64,000 nt of DNA from Variovorax sp. 770b2 (GCF_900115685.1 NZ_FOXJ01000006.1:1-64000), one strand, 5' to 3'; shown: positions 50,802 to 59,925, counted from the first letter of the stretch. Notes: generated by a model from the letters alone, not told the origin. Translations and numbers: made by a program.

Positions 50802-51743
50802 GTGCTTTCTTCTTCCCCCACCTCCCCCCTCTTCCACGCCAGCCACTTGCGCAAGCGCTACGGCGGCACCACGGTCGTGGACGACCTGTCGTTCGAGATC
50901 GCGCCGGGCGAGTGCCTCGGCGTGATCGGCCCCAATGGCGCCGGCAAGACCACCACCATCCGCATGTGCCTGGGCCTCACCGCGCCCGACGGCGGCGAGA
51001 TCTCGGCGCTGGGCCTGCAGATGCCGCGCGATGCGCTGGCCATCAAGGCGCAACTGGGCGTGGTCACGCAGTTCGACACGCTGGACCCCGACTTCAGCTG
51101 CGCCGAGAACCTCGTGGTGTACGGCCGCTACTTCGGCTTCGGCAAGGCGCAGGTGCGCGCACGCGTGCCGCAGCTGCTGGAGTTCGCGGCGCTCTCGCAC
51201 AAGGCCGATGCGAAACCAGGGGAGCTCTCGGGCGGCATGCGCCGGCGGCTGTCGCTGGCGCGCGCGCTCGTGAACGACCCCAAGCTGCTGCTGCTCGACG
51301 AGCCGACCACGGGCCTGGACCCGCAGGCGCGCCACCTGATGTGGGAGCGGCTGCAGGTGCTGCTGCAGCAGGGCAAGTCGATCCTGCTGACCACGCACTT
51401 CATGGACGAGGCCGAGCGCCTGTGCTCGCGCCTGCTGGTGCTCGATCATGGCCGCAAGATCGCCGAAGGCAAGCCGCGCGACCTGATCGCCGAGCACCTG
51501 GAGCCGGACGTGGTCGAGGTGTACGGCAACGGTGCGCTGTCGCTGGCCGAATCGCCCGAGCTCAAGGCGATGGCGGCGCGCGTCGAAGTGAGCGGGGAGA
51601 CGGTGTTCTTCTACACGCAGGACGCGCGGCGGCTGCTCGATGCGCTGACGCGGCACAGCGGCCTGCGCACTTTCCATCGCCCCGCGAACCTCGAAGACCT
51701 TTTCCTGAAGCTCACCGGGCGGCAGATCCGCGAGGACGGCTAG
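50802..51743 (+). CDS. ABC transporter ATP-binding protein, NodI-like
   Basis: A 313-residue ATPase. Walker A GPNGAGKT is at residues 43-50, signature LSGGMRRRLSLARAL and Walker B LLLLDEPTTGLDPQARH follow, and the C-terminal extension ends LEDLFLKLTGRQIRE. It is most like NodI/DRA-type exporters. Translation appears to start at GTG 50802. It is followed by the permease gene after 3 bases. In rhizobia NodIJ export lipochitin oligosaccharides; in beta-proteobacteria related pairs have other, mostly unknown cargo. Confidence 0.92.
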   Translation: MLSSSPTSPLFHASHLRKRYGGTTVVDDLSFEIAPGECLGVIGPNGAGKTTTIRMCLGLTAPDGGEISALGLQMPRDALAIKAQLGVVTQFDTLDPDFSCAENLVVYGRYFGFGKAQVRARVPQLLEFAALSHKADAKPGELSGGMRRRLSLARALVNDPKLLLLDEPTTGLDPQARHLMWERLQVLLQQGKSILLTTHFMDEAERLCSRLLVLDHGRKIAEGKPRDLIAEHLEPDVVEVYGNGALSLAESPELKAMAARVEVSGETVFFYTQDARRLLDALTRHSGLRTFHRPANLEDLFLKLTGRQIREDG

Positions 51744-51746
51744 ACC

Positions 51747-52586
51747 ATGAACACGACGACCGCAACGACAAGCACGAACCCCACGCCGCCCCCGCCCTCC
51801 GTGTGGCGCGCGCCCGAAATCTCGCTGCGCTGGTGGCCCGTTTTCTTGCGCAACCTGCTGGTGTGGCGCAAGCTCGCGATCCCCAGCCTCATCGGCAACA
51901 TCGCCGAGCCGCTGATCTGGCTCGTGGCCTTCGGCTACGGGATGGGCGCGCTGGTCGGGCAGGTGGCGGTGGACGGCGTGAAGGTGCCCTACATCCTGTT
52001 CCTGGCGAGCGGCTCGATCTGCATGAGCGCGATGAATGCGGCGAGCTTCGAGGCACTGTATTCGGCGTTCTCGCGCATGCATGTGCAAAAGACGTGGGAC
52101 GGCATCATGAACGCGCCCGTCGGGCTGGACGACATCGTGATGGCCGAGATGCTGTGGGCCGCGTTCAAGTCGATCTTCACCGTCACCGCGATCCTGTTCG
52201 TGATGCTCGGACTGGGCATCAGCCACAGCCCGAAGCTCTTCGTCGCGTGGATGGTGCTCATTGGCGCGGGCATCACCTTCTCGTCGATCGCGCTGATCTT
52301 CAATGCGCTCGCCAAGGGCTACGACTTCTTCACCTACTACTTCACGCTGTTCATGACGCCGATGATGTTCCTGAGCGGCGTGTTCTTTCCGCTGGAGCAG
52401 TTGCCCTCGGCGGTGAAGGCGGTGGCCGCATGGCTGCCGTTGACCAACGCGGTGGCACTGGTGCGGCCGCTCTTCATGGACCAGTGGCCGGCCGACTGGT
52501 GGCTGCATGCGGGCGTGCTGGCGGTGTATGCGGTCGTGGCGTTCTGGATCGCGCTGGCGCTGACGCGCAAGCGGTTCAAGGCCTGA
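51747..52586 (+). CDS. ABC transporter permease, NodJ/ABC-2 type
   Basis: A 279-residue inner-membrane protein with six helices. The ABC-2 features are NIAEPLIWLVAFGYGMGALVG, the AEMLWAAFKSIFTV loop and the MFLSGVFFPLEQLPSAVK motif typical of NodJ-like permeases. It pairs with the ATPase encoded just upstream. The cargo is unknown. Confidence 0.93.
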   Translation: MNTTTATTSTNPTPPPPSVWRAPEISLRWWPVFLRNLLVWRKLAIPSLIGNIAEPLIWLVAFGYGMGALVGQVAVDGVKVPYILFLASGSICMSAMNAASFEALYSAFSRMHVQKTWDGIMNAPVGLDDIVMAEMLWAAFKSIFTVTAILFVMLGLGISHSPKLFVAWMVLIGAGITFSSIALIFNALAKGYDFFTYYFTLFMTPMMFLSGVFFPLEQLPSAVKAVAAWLPLTNAVALVRPLFMDQWPADWWLHAGVLAVYAVVAFWIALALTRKRFKA

Positions 52587-52638
52587 GCGCTTCGGTCCAC
52601 GGCATCTGGAAATGGATGCTTTCAAATTACATTGCACA

Positions 52639-52649
52639 CAATTTAATTG
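52639..52649. promoter_or_regulatory. OhrR-type operator upstream of ohrR
   Basis: CAATTTAATTG, an imperfect 11-base palindrome, sits inside an AT-rich region of about 35 bases, 19-29 bases before the ohrR start. OhrR proteins bind AT-rich CAATT/AATTG-type palindromes near ohr genes. Confidence 0.55.
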
Positions 52650-52667
52650 CTCGCTACAATTCGACCC

Positions 52668-53123
52668 ATGCGCTCCACCACCGTATCCGCCGACGAAATG
52701 CTCAAGCTGGACAACCAGCTGTGCTTCGCCGTGTATTCCGCCTCGCTGGCGATGACCCGGCTCTACAAGCCGGTGCTCGAGAAGCTGCAGCTCACCTACC
52801 CCCAATACCTCGTCATGCTGGCCCTCTGGGAGCAGGACGGCCCGATGGTCTCCGAACTCGGCGAGCGCCTTTCGCTGGATTCCGGCACGCTCACCCCGCT
52901 GCTCAAGCGGCTCGAAGCCAACGGCCATGTGGCCCGGGTGCGCGACGTGGCCGACGAGCGCCGCGTGCACATCACGCTCACCGCCGCCGGCCGCAAGCTC
53001 AAGGCCCGCGCAGCCAGCGTTCCCGGCTGCCTCATGGCCGCCACCGAATGCTCGGTGCCCGAACTCATCGCGCTCACCCAGCAGATCCAGACGCTTCGCG
53101 ACCGCGTCAAGAAGGCGGCCTGA
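52668..53123 (+). CDS. ohrR: Organic hydroperoxide-sensing MarR-family repressor
   Basis: A 151-residue MarR-type regulator. The N-terminal LDNQLCFAVYSAS carries Cys19, in the position of the reactive cysteine of OhrR. The winged helix contains LTYPQYLVMLALW and SGTLTPLLKRLEANGHV. Oxidation by organic hydroperoxides releases it from DNA. The start ATG at 52668 lies 19 bases after the palindrome at 52639-52649. The ohr gene follows 86 bases later. Confidence 0.93.
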   Translation: MRSTTVSADEMLKLDNQLCFAVYSASLAMTRLYKPVLEKLQLTYPQYLVMLALWEQDGPMVSELGERLSLDSGTLTPLLKRLEANGHVARVRDVADERRVHITLTAAGRKLKARAASVPGCLMAATECSVPELIALTQQIQTLRDRVKKAA

Positions 53124-53209
53124 CGGACAACGTTTTTCTCCCCGCTTCGATCGAACAACGAGAGAAGCTTTTTTCACCCACCCCTCCCTCCATCATCAAA
53201 GGAATCACC

Positions 53210-53635
53210 ATGACCACCAAGCTCGACAAAGTGCTCTACACCGCAGAAGCCCACACCGTCGGCGGCCGTGACGGCGCAGGCAAGTCCAGCGACGGCGCGA
53301 TCGACGTCAAGCTCAGCTCGCCCGGTTCGGGCAAGCCCGGCACCAACCCCGAGCAGCTGTTCGCGGTCGGCTATGCCGCCTGCTTCATCGGCGCGATGAA
53401 GGCCGTCGGCCCGAAGATCAGCGTGAAGGTGCCCGACGACGTGGCCATCGACTCGAAGGTCTCCCTCGGCCCGACGAACGGCGGTGCTGCCTACGGCATC
53501 TCGGTGCAACTGTCGATCACGCTGCCCGGCCTCGATGCAGAACAGAAGCAGAAGCTGGTCGACACCGCGCACCAGGTCTGCCCGTATTCGAACGCCACCC
53601 GCGGCAACATCGACGTCGAACTCGTGATTGTTTAA
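53210..53635 (+). CDS. ohr: Organic hydroperoxide resistance protein
   Basis: A 141-residue OsmC/Ohr-fold thiol peroxidase that reduces organic and fatty acid hydroperoxides in the cytoplasm. The catalytic cysteines are Cys58 (GYAACFIGA) and Cys124 (HQVCPYSNATRGN). Arg20 and Glu48 are in the expected places. It lies downstream of ohrR, and a dispersed repeat begins at its stop codon, followed by a terminator. Confidence 0.96.
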   Translation: MTTKLDKVLYTAEAHTVGGRDGAGKSSDGAIDVKLSSPGSGKPGTNPEQLFAVGYAACFIGAMKAVGPKISVKVPDDVAIDSKVSLGPTNGGAAYGISVQLSITLPGLDAEQKQKLVDTAHQVCPYSNATRGNIDVELVIV

Positions 53636-53731
53636 GCTCGTCCCCAGGCTGCGCGCACTTCGTGTCGCTTCGCCAACCCCCTACCGGGGGCAACACATGA
53701 GGCCCGGCAAAGCCGGTTCCTCGGTGTTCCC
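53634..53731. repeat. Dispersed 3'-end repeat, copy 2
   Basis: Starts AAGCTCGTCCCCAGGC, overlapping the ohr stop TAA, and contains GCGCACTTCGTGTCGCTT, CCCCCTACCGGGGG and GGCCCGGCAAAGCCGG. It is about 85 percent identical to copy 1 at 28046-28143 and lies the same distance after a gene. The spacer 53636-53904 holds this repeat, a terminator and the next promoter region; no further gene is seen. Confidence 0.82.
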
Positions 53732-53758
53732 TTGAAGGGACCCCGACAGTTTCAAAGA

Positions 53759-53791
53759 AAGCGCCTCAGTCTCAAGCTGGGGCGCTTTTTT
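53759..53791 (+). terminator. Intrinsic terminator after ohr
   Basis: AGCGCCTCAG and CTGGGGCGCT pair with one G-T around a six-base loop, followed by a run of Ts. Confidence 0.85.
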
Positions 53792-53904
53792 CATGGCGCT
53801 CGTTGTCTCACGCGTGACCCGGAAAGGGACAACGCGATAGCGCCTTTCATCAAGCTTGGCTAATGTGGCCGCACGCCCTTCAACGCACCGTGGAGATCGA
53901 CCCC

Positions 53905-55020
53905 ATGAGCACCACCAGTTTCCTCATCCGCAAAGACCAGCTCGCCACCACGCGCCTGCACACCGCCACCGACCAGCCACTGGCCGACGGCCAGGTGCGC
54001 GTGCGCATCGACAGCTTTGCGCTCACCTCCAACAACATCACCTACGCCGCCTTCGGCGATGCGATGAGCTACTGGCAGTTCTTTCCCTCCGAGGAAGAGG
54101 GCTGGGGCAGCATCCCCGTGTGGGGCTTCGCGAGCGTCGTGCAGTCGCTGCACCCCGGCGTGGCGGTGGGCGAGCGGCTCTACGGCTACTGGCCGATGGC
54201 ATCGAGCGCCGTGCTGAGCCCCGATCGGCTCTCGCCCACGCGCTTCACCGATGCGGCCCCGCACCGCGCCGAATTGCCAGCGGTCTACAACCAGTACTTC
54301 CGCTGCAACGCCGACCCGCTCTACACCACCGACACCGAAGACCTGCAGGCGCTGCTGCGCCCGCTCTTCATCACCTCGTGGCTGATCGACGACTTCATGG
54401 CCGACAACGACTTCTTCGGTGCGAGCACCATGCTGCTGTCCAGCGCGTCGAGCAAGACGGCCTACGGCACGGCCTTCCAGCTGCACCAGCGCTCGGGGCC
54501 AGAGGTGATCGGCCTGACCTCGCCCGGGAACGTCGCCTTCTGCGAGAGCCTGGGCTGCTACCACCGCGTGGTGACCTACGACGCGCTGGACAGCATCGCG
54601 GCCGATACGCCGAGCGTTTACATCGACTTCGCGGGCAACGGCGGGCTGCGCAACGCGATCCACGATCGCTTCGCGAACCTCAAGTACAGCTGCTCGATCG
54701 GCGGCACGCACGTGGAGCAGCTCGCCTCCAAGGGCGCGGGCAAGGACCTCGCGGGCCCGCGTGCCACGCTGTTCTTCGCGCCGGCGCAGATCAAGAAGCG
54801 CACCGCCGAATGGGGCGCGGACGAATTCGGCCGGCGCATGGTGTCCGCCTGGCGCAACTTCCTCGCCACGGTGACCGATGCGAGCAACCCCTGGCTGCAC
54901 GCCCAGCAGCACCGCGGCGGCGAGGCCGTGCAGGCCGCCTACGCGCAGGTGCTGGGCGGCAAGGGCGACCCGCGCACGGGCCATATCCTTTCGCTTTACA
55001 AACAACCCGGCGGGGTGTGA
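53905..55020 (+). CDS. DUF2855 family protein
   Basis: A 371-residue protein of the DUF2855 family, related in fold to zinc-less medium-chain dehydrogenases. Signs are VRVRIDSFALTSNNITYAAFGD, SIPVWGFASVVQS and a nucleotide-binding-like PSVYIDFAGNGGLRNAI. Its reaction is unknown. The frame is open before 53905, but MSTTSFLIRKDQLATT matches the usual start. It is followed by the kinase gene after 34 bases, so the two may be co-transcribed. Confidence 0.9.
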   Translation: MSTTSFLIRKDQLATTRLHTATDQPLADGQVRVRIDSFALTSNNITYAAFGDAMSYWQFFPSEEEGWGSIPVWGFASVVQSLHPGVAVGERLYGYWPMASSAVLSPDRLSPTRFTDAAPHRAELPAVYNQYFRCNADPLYTTDTEDLQALLRPLFITSWLIDDFMADNDFFGASTMLLSSASSKTAYGTAFQLHQRSGPEVIGLTSPGNVAFCESLGCYHRVVTYDALDSIAADTPSVYIDFAGNGGLRNAIHDRFANLKYSCSIGGTHVEQLASKGAGKDLAGPRATLFFAPAQIKKRTAEWGADEFGRRMVSAWRNFLATVTDASNPWLHAQQHRGGEAVQAAYAQVLGGKGDPRTGHILSLYKQPGGV

Positions 55021-55054
55021 CGGCGAACGGGGCGGGGGTGGCGACAATCGCCGC

Positions 55055-56098
55055 ATGACCCTTTCCCCCGCAGCGCCCGCCAACACCCATCCCTACGAGA
55101 GCCTCACGCCCGACGTGGTGCTCGACGCGCTCGCGACGCTCGGCCTGCACGGCGATGGCCGGCTCACCGGCCTGAACTCCTATGAAAACCGGGTCTACCA
55201 GGTGTTCCTGGAAGACCCCGCACCGCATCCGGCGGTGGTGGTCAAGTTCTACCGCCCCGGGCGCTGGAGCGACGCCGAGATCCTCGAAGAACACGGCTTC
55301 TCGCTCGAACTGGCCGCCGGCGAAGTGCCCGCCGTGCCGCCGCTGGCTTTCGATGGCAAGACGCTGCACCACCACGCCGGCTTCGCCTTCAGCGTGAGCC
55401 CCTACCGGGGCGGCCGCGCGCCCGAACTGGACAACTTCGAGGTGCTCGAATGGGTCGGCCGGTTCCTGGCGCGCATCCACACCGTGGGCAGCGCCAAGCC
55501 TTTCGAGGCCCGCCCCGCGCTCGACCTGCAGACCTTCGGCCTCGATTCGCGCGACTGGCTGCTGGAGAACGACAAGATCCCGCTCGACATGCAGCGCGAC
55601 TGGGAAAAGATGTGCAACGAGGCGCTGGACATGGTGCGCGCGACCGCCCTCGCGCTGCAGCCGCCGGCCTCCGATTTCAAGCCGCGCAAGCTGCGCCTGC
55701 ACGGCGACGTGCACCCCGGCAACATCCTCTGGACGCCGACCGATCGCCCGAACGGTGGCCCGCACTTCGTCGACCTGGACGACGCGCGCACGGGCTTCGC
55801 GGTGCAGGACCTGTGGATGCTGCTCTCGGGCGACCGCGCGCAGCGCACCTCGCAGCTCTCGGGCCTGCTGGACGGCTACGAGCAGTTCCGCGAATTCGAT
55901 CGCCGCGAACTCGCGCTCATCGAGCCGCTGCGCACGCTGCGGCTCATCCACTACAGCGCGTGGCTCGCGCGCCGCTGGGAAGACCCGATCTTCCCGATCA
56001 ACTTCCCGTGGTTCGGCTCGAGCGACTACTGGAAGGGGCAGATCCTCGTGCTGGAAGACCAGTGCGAGCAGATGGCCGAAGAACCGCTCTACGCCTAA
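55055..56098 (+). CDS. srkA: Serine/threonine protein kinase, SrkA/YihE-like
   Basis: A 347-residue kinase of the APH/choline kinase fold close to E. coli SrkA (YihE, RdoA), a stress-response kinase that limits damage by reactive oxygen. The start PYESLTPDVVLDAL and GLNSYENRVYQVFLED are typical. Catalytic loop LHGDVHPGNILW and metal motif VDLDDARTG are present. The gene ends just before the LysR gene's 3' end. Confidence 0.92.
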   Translation: MTLSPAAPANTHPYESLTPDVVLDALATLGLHGDGRLTGLNSYENRVYQVFLEDPAPHPAVVVKFYRPGRWSDAEILEEHGFSLELAAGEVPAVPPLAFDGKTLHHHAGFAFSVSPYRGGRAPELDNFEVLEWVGRFLARIHTVGSAKPFEARPALDLQTFGLDSRDWLLENDKIPLDMQRDWEKMCNEALDMVRATALALQPPASDFKPRKLRLHGDVHPGNILWTPTDRPNGGPHFVDLDDARTGFAVQDLWMLLSGDRAQRTSQLSGLLDGYEQFREFDRRELALIEPLRTLRLIHYSAWLARRWEDPIFPINFPWFGSSDYWKGQILVLEDQCEQMAEEPLYA

Positions 56099-56104
56099 AA
56101 AATG

Positions 56105-56197
56105 TCAGCCCCCCGGCTTTTCACTTCGCTTCGCTGCGTGTGATTCGCCACCCCCCATGGGGGAGGCCCGGCCACCTTGGGGCGGCCCGGCGGTGGC
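56105..56197. repeat. Dispersed palindromic repeat fused to the 3' end of a LysR gene
   Basis: Read on the minus strand: CCGGGCCGCCCCAAGG, then CTCCCCCATGGGGGG as a hairpin, then CACACGCAGCGAAGCGAAGTG, then a G-run. This is the module order seen at 21896-21971. It encodes the last 30 residues and stop of the LysR protein at 56105-57076. Confidence 0.7.
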
Positions 56198-57076
56198 CGG
56201 CTGCGCGTTGGCGACGCCCTGCAACAGCCGTTCGACCAGCACATTCGGCGGCCCCGTCCGCCACACGCCGTAAGCCTCCGACTGCGCCACCGCGCGGTCG
56301 AGCGGGCGGAACACCGCGCCGCGCAGGGCCGAGTGCCGCATCGCCTGCGGCACCAGCGCGACGCCCATGCCCTGCGACACGAGCGAGACGACGGCGAGCC
56401 AGTGGCGCACTTCATGCCGCACCTCGGGCAGGAAGCCCGCGTCGGCACAGATCGACAGGATGCGCTCGTGATAGTCGGGCGAGGCCTCGCGCGAGAACAG
56501 CACGAAAGGCTGGTCGCGCAGATCGGCCGGGGCCACCACCTTCTTGCGCGCGAGCGGATGCCTTGCGGGCAGGCAGCACACGAAGGGCTCGGACAGCAGC
56601 AAGCGGTGATGCAGCTCGGTGGGCATGCGGCTCGTGTGGACGAAGCCCAGGTCGAGCCGGTCGTGCAGCAGCTCGGCGATCTGCACGCCCGAGTTCAATT
56701 CATTCAGCGTGATGCGCACCGCCGGGTGCTTCGCCTGGAACGCGCGCAGGGCGGGCGGCAATCCGCGATAGAGCATCGCGCCGACAAAGCCGATGCGCAG
56801 CCGGCCCGCCGAGCCGGTCGCCACGTCGCGCGCTTGCGTCGCTGCCTCCTGCGCCTGCTGCAGCAAGCGCCGCGCCGAGATGCGCAGCGCCTCGCCCGCG
56901 TGCGTGAGCCGCACCTCCTTGCTGTTGCGCTCGAACAGCCGCGCGCCCACCGAGTCCTCGAGCTGGCGGATCGCGACCGACAAGGGCGGCTGCGAAATCG
57001 ACAGGCGCCGCGCCGCGCGCCCGAAATGCAACTCCTCGGCCAGCACGGAGAAATAGCGCAGGTGTCGCAGTTCCAT
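56105..57076 (-). CDS. LysR-family transcriptional regulator with a repeat-encoded C-terminus
   Basis: A 323-residue LTTR. The HTH is at residues 1-60 (MELRHLRYFSVLAEELHFGR, SQPPLSVAIRQLEDSVGAR). The CbnR/BenM-type effector domain reaches about residue 293. The remaining tail (GPPQGGRASPMGGGESHAAK and on) is translated dispersed repeat. It is divergent from the acyl-CoA dehydrogenase gene, with a T-N11-A type inverted repeat between them, and so is probably its activator. The upstream open frame to 57187 is not used. Confidence 0.92.
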   Translation of the reverse strand: MELRHLRYFSVLAEELHFGRAARRLSISQPPLSVAIRQLEDSVGARLFERNSKEVRLTHAGEALRISARRLLQQAQEAATQARDVATGSAGRLRIGFVGAMLYRGLPPALRAFQAKHPAVRITLNELNSGVQIAELLHDRLDLGFVHTSRMPTELHHRLLLSEPFVCCLPARHPLARKKVVAPADLRDQPFVLFSREASPDYHERILSICADAGFLPEVRHEVRHWLAVVSLVSQGMGVALVPQAMRHSALRGAVFRPLDRAVAQSEAYGVWRTGPPNVLVERLLQGVANAQPATAGPPQGGRASPMGGGESHAAKRSEKPGG

Positions 57077-57086
57077 GAATAGGCAA

Positions 57087-57112
57087 ATCGAATCGAACAA
57101 GACCAATTCGAT
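57087..57112. promoter_or_regulatory. LysR-type operator before the acyl-CoA dehydrogenase gene
   Basis: ATCGAAT (57087-57093) and ATTCGAT (57106-57112) are perfect complements with a 12-base spacer and include a T-N11-A. It lies 11 bases before the LysR start and 57 bases before the dehydrogenase start, as expected for an LTTR site. Confidence 0.6.
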
Positions 57113-57168
57113 ATTAGACACGGATCGTCGCAGCTTCAACAATGCGGCGAACCCAGGAGACAAGACGC

Positions 57169-58890
57169 ATGTCCGAAAACGCCGCACACGCCGCGCCGCC
57201 CACCGCGCACGCCCATCCGATTCCCGACCGCCACGGCCAGAACCTGTTCACCGCCGACGCCGAGCTGCACGCCCTGCTCGCGCTCTACCTGCCCGGCGAT
57301 CTCCGCGCCCACATGCAGCCGCATTTCGAGCGCCTGGGCGGCCTTGCGGGCGGCCTGCTCGATGAGCTGGCCGGCACCGCCGACCGCAACCCGCCCACGT
57401 TGAAGCAACGCACCCGCACGGGCCTGGACGAGCAGAAGGTCGTCAAGCACCCGGCCTACGTGGAGATGGAGCGCCTCGCGCTCAGCGAATTCGGCCTGGC
57501 CGCGATCTCGCACCGCGACGAAACGCTGGGCTGGAAGGGCAAGATGCCGCCACTGGTCAAGTACGTGCTGACCTACCTCTTCGTGCAGGCCGAGTTCGGG
57601 CTGTGCTGCCCGGTCTCGATGACCGATTCGCTCACCCGCACGCTGAAGAAATTCGGCGAACCCGACCTGGTCGCGCGCTTCCTGCCGCGCCTCACCTCGC
57701 TCGACTTCGACGAGCTTGCGCAGGGCGCGATGTTCATGACCGAGCAGGCCGCCGGCTCGGACATCGCGGCCACCGCGACGCTGGCTCGGCGCGAGGCCGA
57801 CGGCAGCTGGCGCATCACCGGCGACAAGTGGTTCTGCTCGAACCCCGACGCCGATTTCGCGATGGTGCTCGCGCGCGCCGAGGATGGCGCGGCGGGCATG
57901 AAGGGCGTGTCGCTCTTCCTGCTGCCGCGGCGGCTGGAGGACGGCAGCCTGAACCACTACCGGATCATTCGCCTGAAGGACAAGCTGGGCACGCGCTCGA
58001 TGGCCAGCGGCGAGATCCGGCTCGAAGGCGCGGTCGCCTACCTCGTGGGCGAAGAGGGCCGCGGCTTCGTGCAGATGGCAGACATGGTCAACAACTCGCG
58101 CCTGTCCAACGGCGTGCGCGCCGCGGGCCTCATGCGCCGCGCGGTGGCCGAGGCCGAATACATCGCCGCCGAGCGCCGCGCCTTCGGCCGCACGCTCGAC
58201 CAGATGCCGCTGATGCAGCGCCAGCTCGACAAGCTGCGCCTGCCCGCCGAGCAGGCGCGCACGATGGTGTGCCAGACCGCGCTCGCGCTCGCGCGCTCCG
58301 ACGCCGCGGAGTCCGATGCCTACGCGCTTCTGCGCATCCTCACGCCGCTCATCAAGTTCCGCGCCTGCCGCGATGCGCGCAAGGTGACCGGCGATGCGAT
58401 GGAAGTGCGCGGCGGCTGCGGCTACATCGAGGAGTGGAGCGATCCGCGCCTCGTGCGCGATGCGCACCTGGGCTCGATCTGGGAAGGCACGAGCAACATC
58501 GTGGCGCTGGACGTGATCCGCGCGGTCAAGCGCGAGGGCTCGCTGCCCGTGCTGCGCGCGCACTGCGAGAAGTTGCTGGGCGACGCGGCGCTCGCACCCG
58601 CGTTTGCGAAAGCCTTGCGCGATGCGCTGGCACGCGCCGCAGCGCTGGCCGAGACCGCCGCGCGCGAAGGCGGCGATGTGCTCGCGCGCCAGGCCGCATC
58701 GGCGCTCTACCACTGCACGAGCAGCATCGCGATGGCCTGGGAAGCCAGTCACAGCCACTCAGCCGCGCGCCTGCGCTGGGCCCAGCTGGTGCTGCTGCAC
58801 CGCGTGCTGCCGCGCGACCCGCTCGCGCCCGATGCGATGCCCGCGGACTGGAACAGCGCCGCGGCGCTCGCCGCAGAAACCATTGCCTGA
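57169..58890 (+). CDS. Acyl-CoA dehydrogenase, AidB-like
   Basis: A 573-residue FAD-dependent acyl-CoA dehydrogenase of the AidB-like branch. Signs are CCPVSMTDSLTRTLKKFG, MTEQAAGSDIAATAT and the C-terminal WEGTSNIVALDVIRAV. An extra helical C-terminus (about 450-573) fits AidB. AidB in E. coli is linked to alkylation response, but in catabolic clusters relatives oxidise acyl-CoA esters. It starts at 57169 behind AGGAGAC. It heads a set with a TctC receptor and a CoA transferase. Confidence 0.92.
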   Translation: MSENAAHAAPPTAHAHPIPDRHGQNLFTADAELHALLALYLPGDLRAHMQPHFERLGGLAGGLLDELAGTADRNPPTLKQRTRTGLDEQKVVKHPAYVEMERLALSEFGLAAISHRDETLGWKGKMPPLVKYVLTYLFVQAEFGLCCPVSMTDSLTRTLKKFGEPDLVARFLPRLTSLDFDELAQGAMFMTEQAAGSDIAATATLARREADGSWRITGDKWFCSNPDADFAMVLARAEDGAAGMKGVSLFLLPRRLEDGSLNHYRIIRLKDKLGTRSMASGEIRLEGAVAYLVGEEGRGFVQMADMVNNSRLSNGVRAAGLMRRAVAEAEYIAAERRAFGRTLDQMPLMQRQLDKLRLPAEQARTMVCQTALALARSDAAESDAYALLRILTPLIKFRACRDARKVTGDAMEVRGGCGYIEEWSDPRLVRDAHLGSIWEGTSNIVALDVIRAVKREGSLPVLRAHCEKLLGDAALAPAFAKALRDALARAAALAETAAREGGDVLARQAASALYHCTSSIAMAWEASHSHSAARLRWAQLVLLHRVLPRDPLAPDAMPADWNSAAALAAETIA

Positions 58891-58913
58891 TTCATAAAAA
58901 CGGAGACATTCTC

Positions 58914-59900
58914 TTGCGACACCTCACTCACCTCTTTGCCGCGGTCACTGCCTGCGCCACGCTGCTGAGCGCAGCCCCCGCCGCACAAGCCCAAGGCCCT
59001 TTCCCTTCCAGGCCCCTCACGCTGGTCGTGCCCTTCCCGCCTGGTGGCCCCACCGACGCCATGGCCCGCACGCTCGCCGCCGAGATGAAAGACCGCCTCG
59101 GCCAGCCCATGATCGTGGAGAACCGCGCGGGCGCGGGCGGCAACATCGGTGCCGAGTACGTGGCGCGCGCCGAAGCCGACGGCCACACGCTGCTGTTCGG
59201 CACCTCGGGGCCGCTGGCCATCAACGCGAGCCTCTACCGCAAGATCAACTACGACCCGGTCAAGAGCTACGCGCCGGTGATCCAGGTCGGCTACCTGCCC
59301 AACATCCTGGTGGTGAACCCGGCGCTGCCGGTGAAGACCGTGCCCGAACTCGTCGCCTACGCCAAGGCCAACCCCGGCAAGCTGAGCTATGCGTCGTCGG
59401 GCAACGGCGCCTCGTCGCACCTGGCGGGCGTGCTGTTCAACTCGGTGGCCGGCACCGACCTGCAGCACATTCCCTACAAGGGCACGGGCCCGGCGCTCAA
59501 CGACCTCCTGGGCAACCAGGTCAGCATGACCTTCACCGACATCCTCACCGCGCTGCCTTATGTGAAGGCCGGCAAGCTGCGCGCGCTGGGCGTGGCCACG
59601 CTCGCGCGCTCGCAGGCGCTGCCCGAGGTGCCGACGATCTCGGAGCAGGGCTACAAGGGTTACGACGTGAGCGTGTTCTTCGGCATCGTCGCGCCGGCCG
59701 GCACGCCCGCGGACCGCGTCGCCAAGCTCAACCACGCCTTCGCCGAAGTGCTGAACTCGCCCAAGGTCAAGCAGATGTTCGCCGCGCAAGGGCTCGAAGC
59801 CTCGGCCGATACCTCACCGCAGAAGCTCGGCCAGTTCATCGTGAGCGAATCGGCCAAGTGGAAGGACGTCGTGAAGAAGTCCGGCGCGCAGCTCGATTGA
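58914..59900 (+). CDS. Tripartite tricarboxylate transporter receptor (TctC/Bug family)
   Basis: A 328-residue periplasmic receptor. The signal peptide ends near AQAQGPFPSRP (about residue 27), followed by LVVPFPPGGPTDAMAR and ENRAGAGGNIGAEYVA, both classical Bug motifs. Translation starts at TTG 58914 with GGAGA upstream. It lies between the dehydrogenase and CoA-transferase genes, so it probably captures the acid they process. Membrane subunits are not nearby. Confidence 0.94.
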   Translation: MRHLTHLFAAVTACATLLSAAPAAQAQGPFPSRPLTLVVPFPPGGPTDAMARTLAAEMKDRLGQPMIVENRAGAGGNIGAEYVARAEADGHTLLFGTSGPLAINASLYRKINYDPVKSYAPVIQVGYLPNILVVNPALPVKTVPELVAYAKANPGKLSYASSGNGASSHLAGVLFNSVAGTDLQHIPYKGTGPALNDLLGNQVSMTFTDILTALPYVKAGKLRALGVATLARSQALPEVPTISEQGYKGYDVSVFFGIVAPAGTPADRVAKLNHAFAEVLNSPKVKQMFAAQGLEASADTSPQKLGQFIVSESAKWKDVVKKSGAQLD

Positions 59901-59925
59901 TCGCGAACGCACGGAGCACACCGGC

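Noticed and set aside
50802..52586. Nodulation genes nodI and nodJ
   Set aside because: NodIJ-like ABC exporters are widespread in beta-proteobacteria; no nodABC or other symbiosis genes are nearby.
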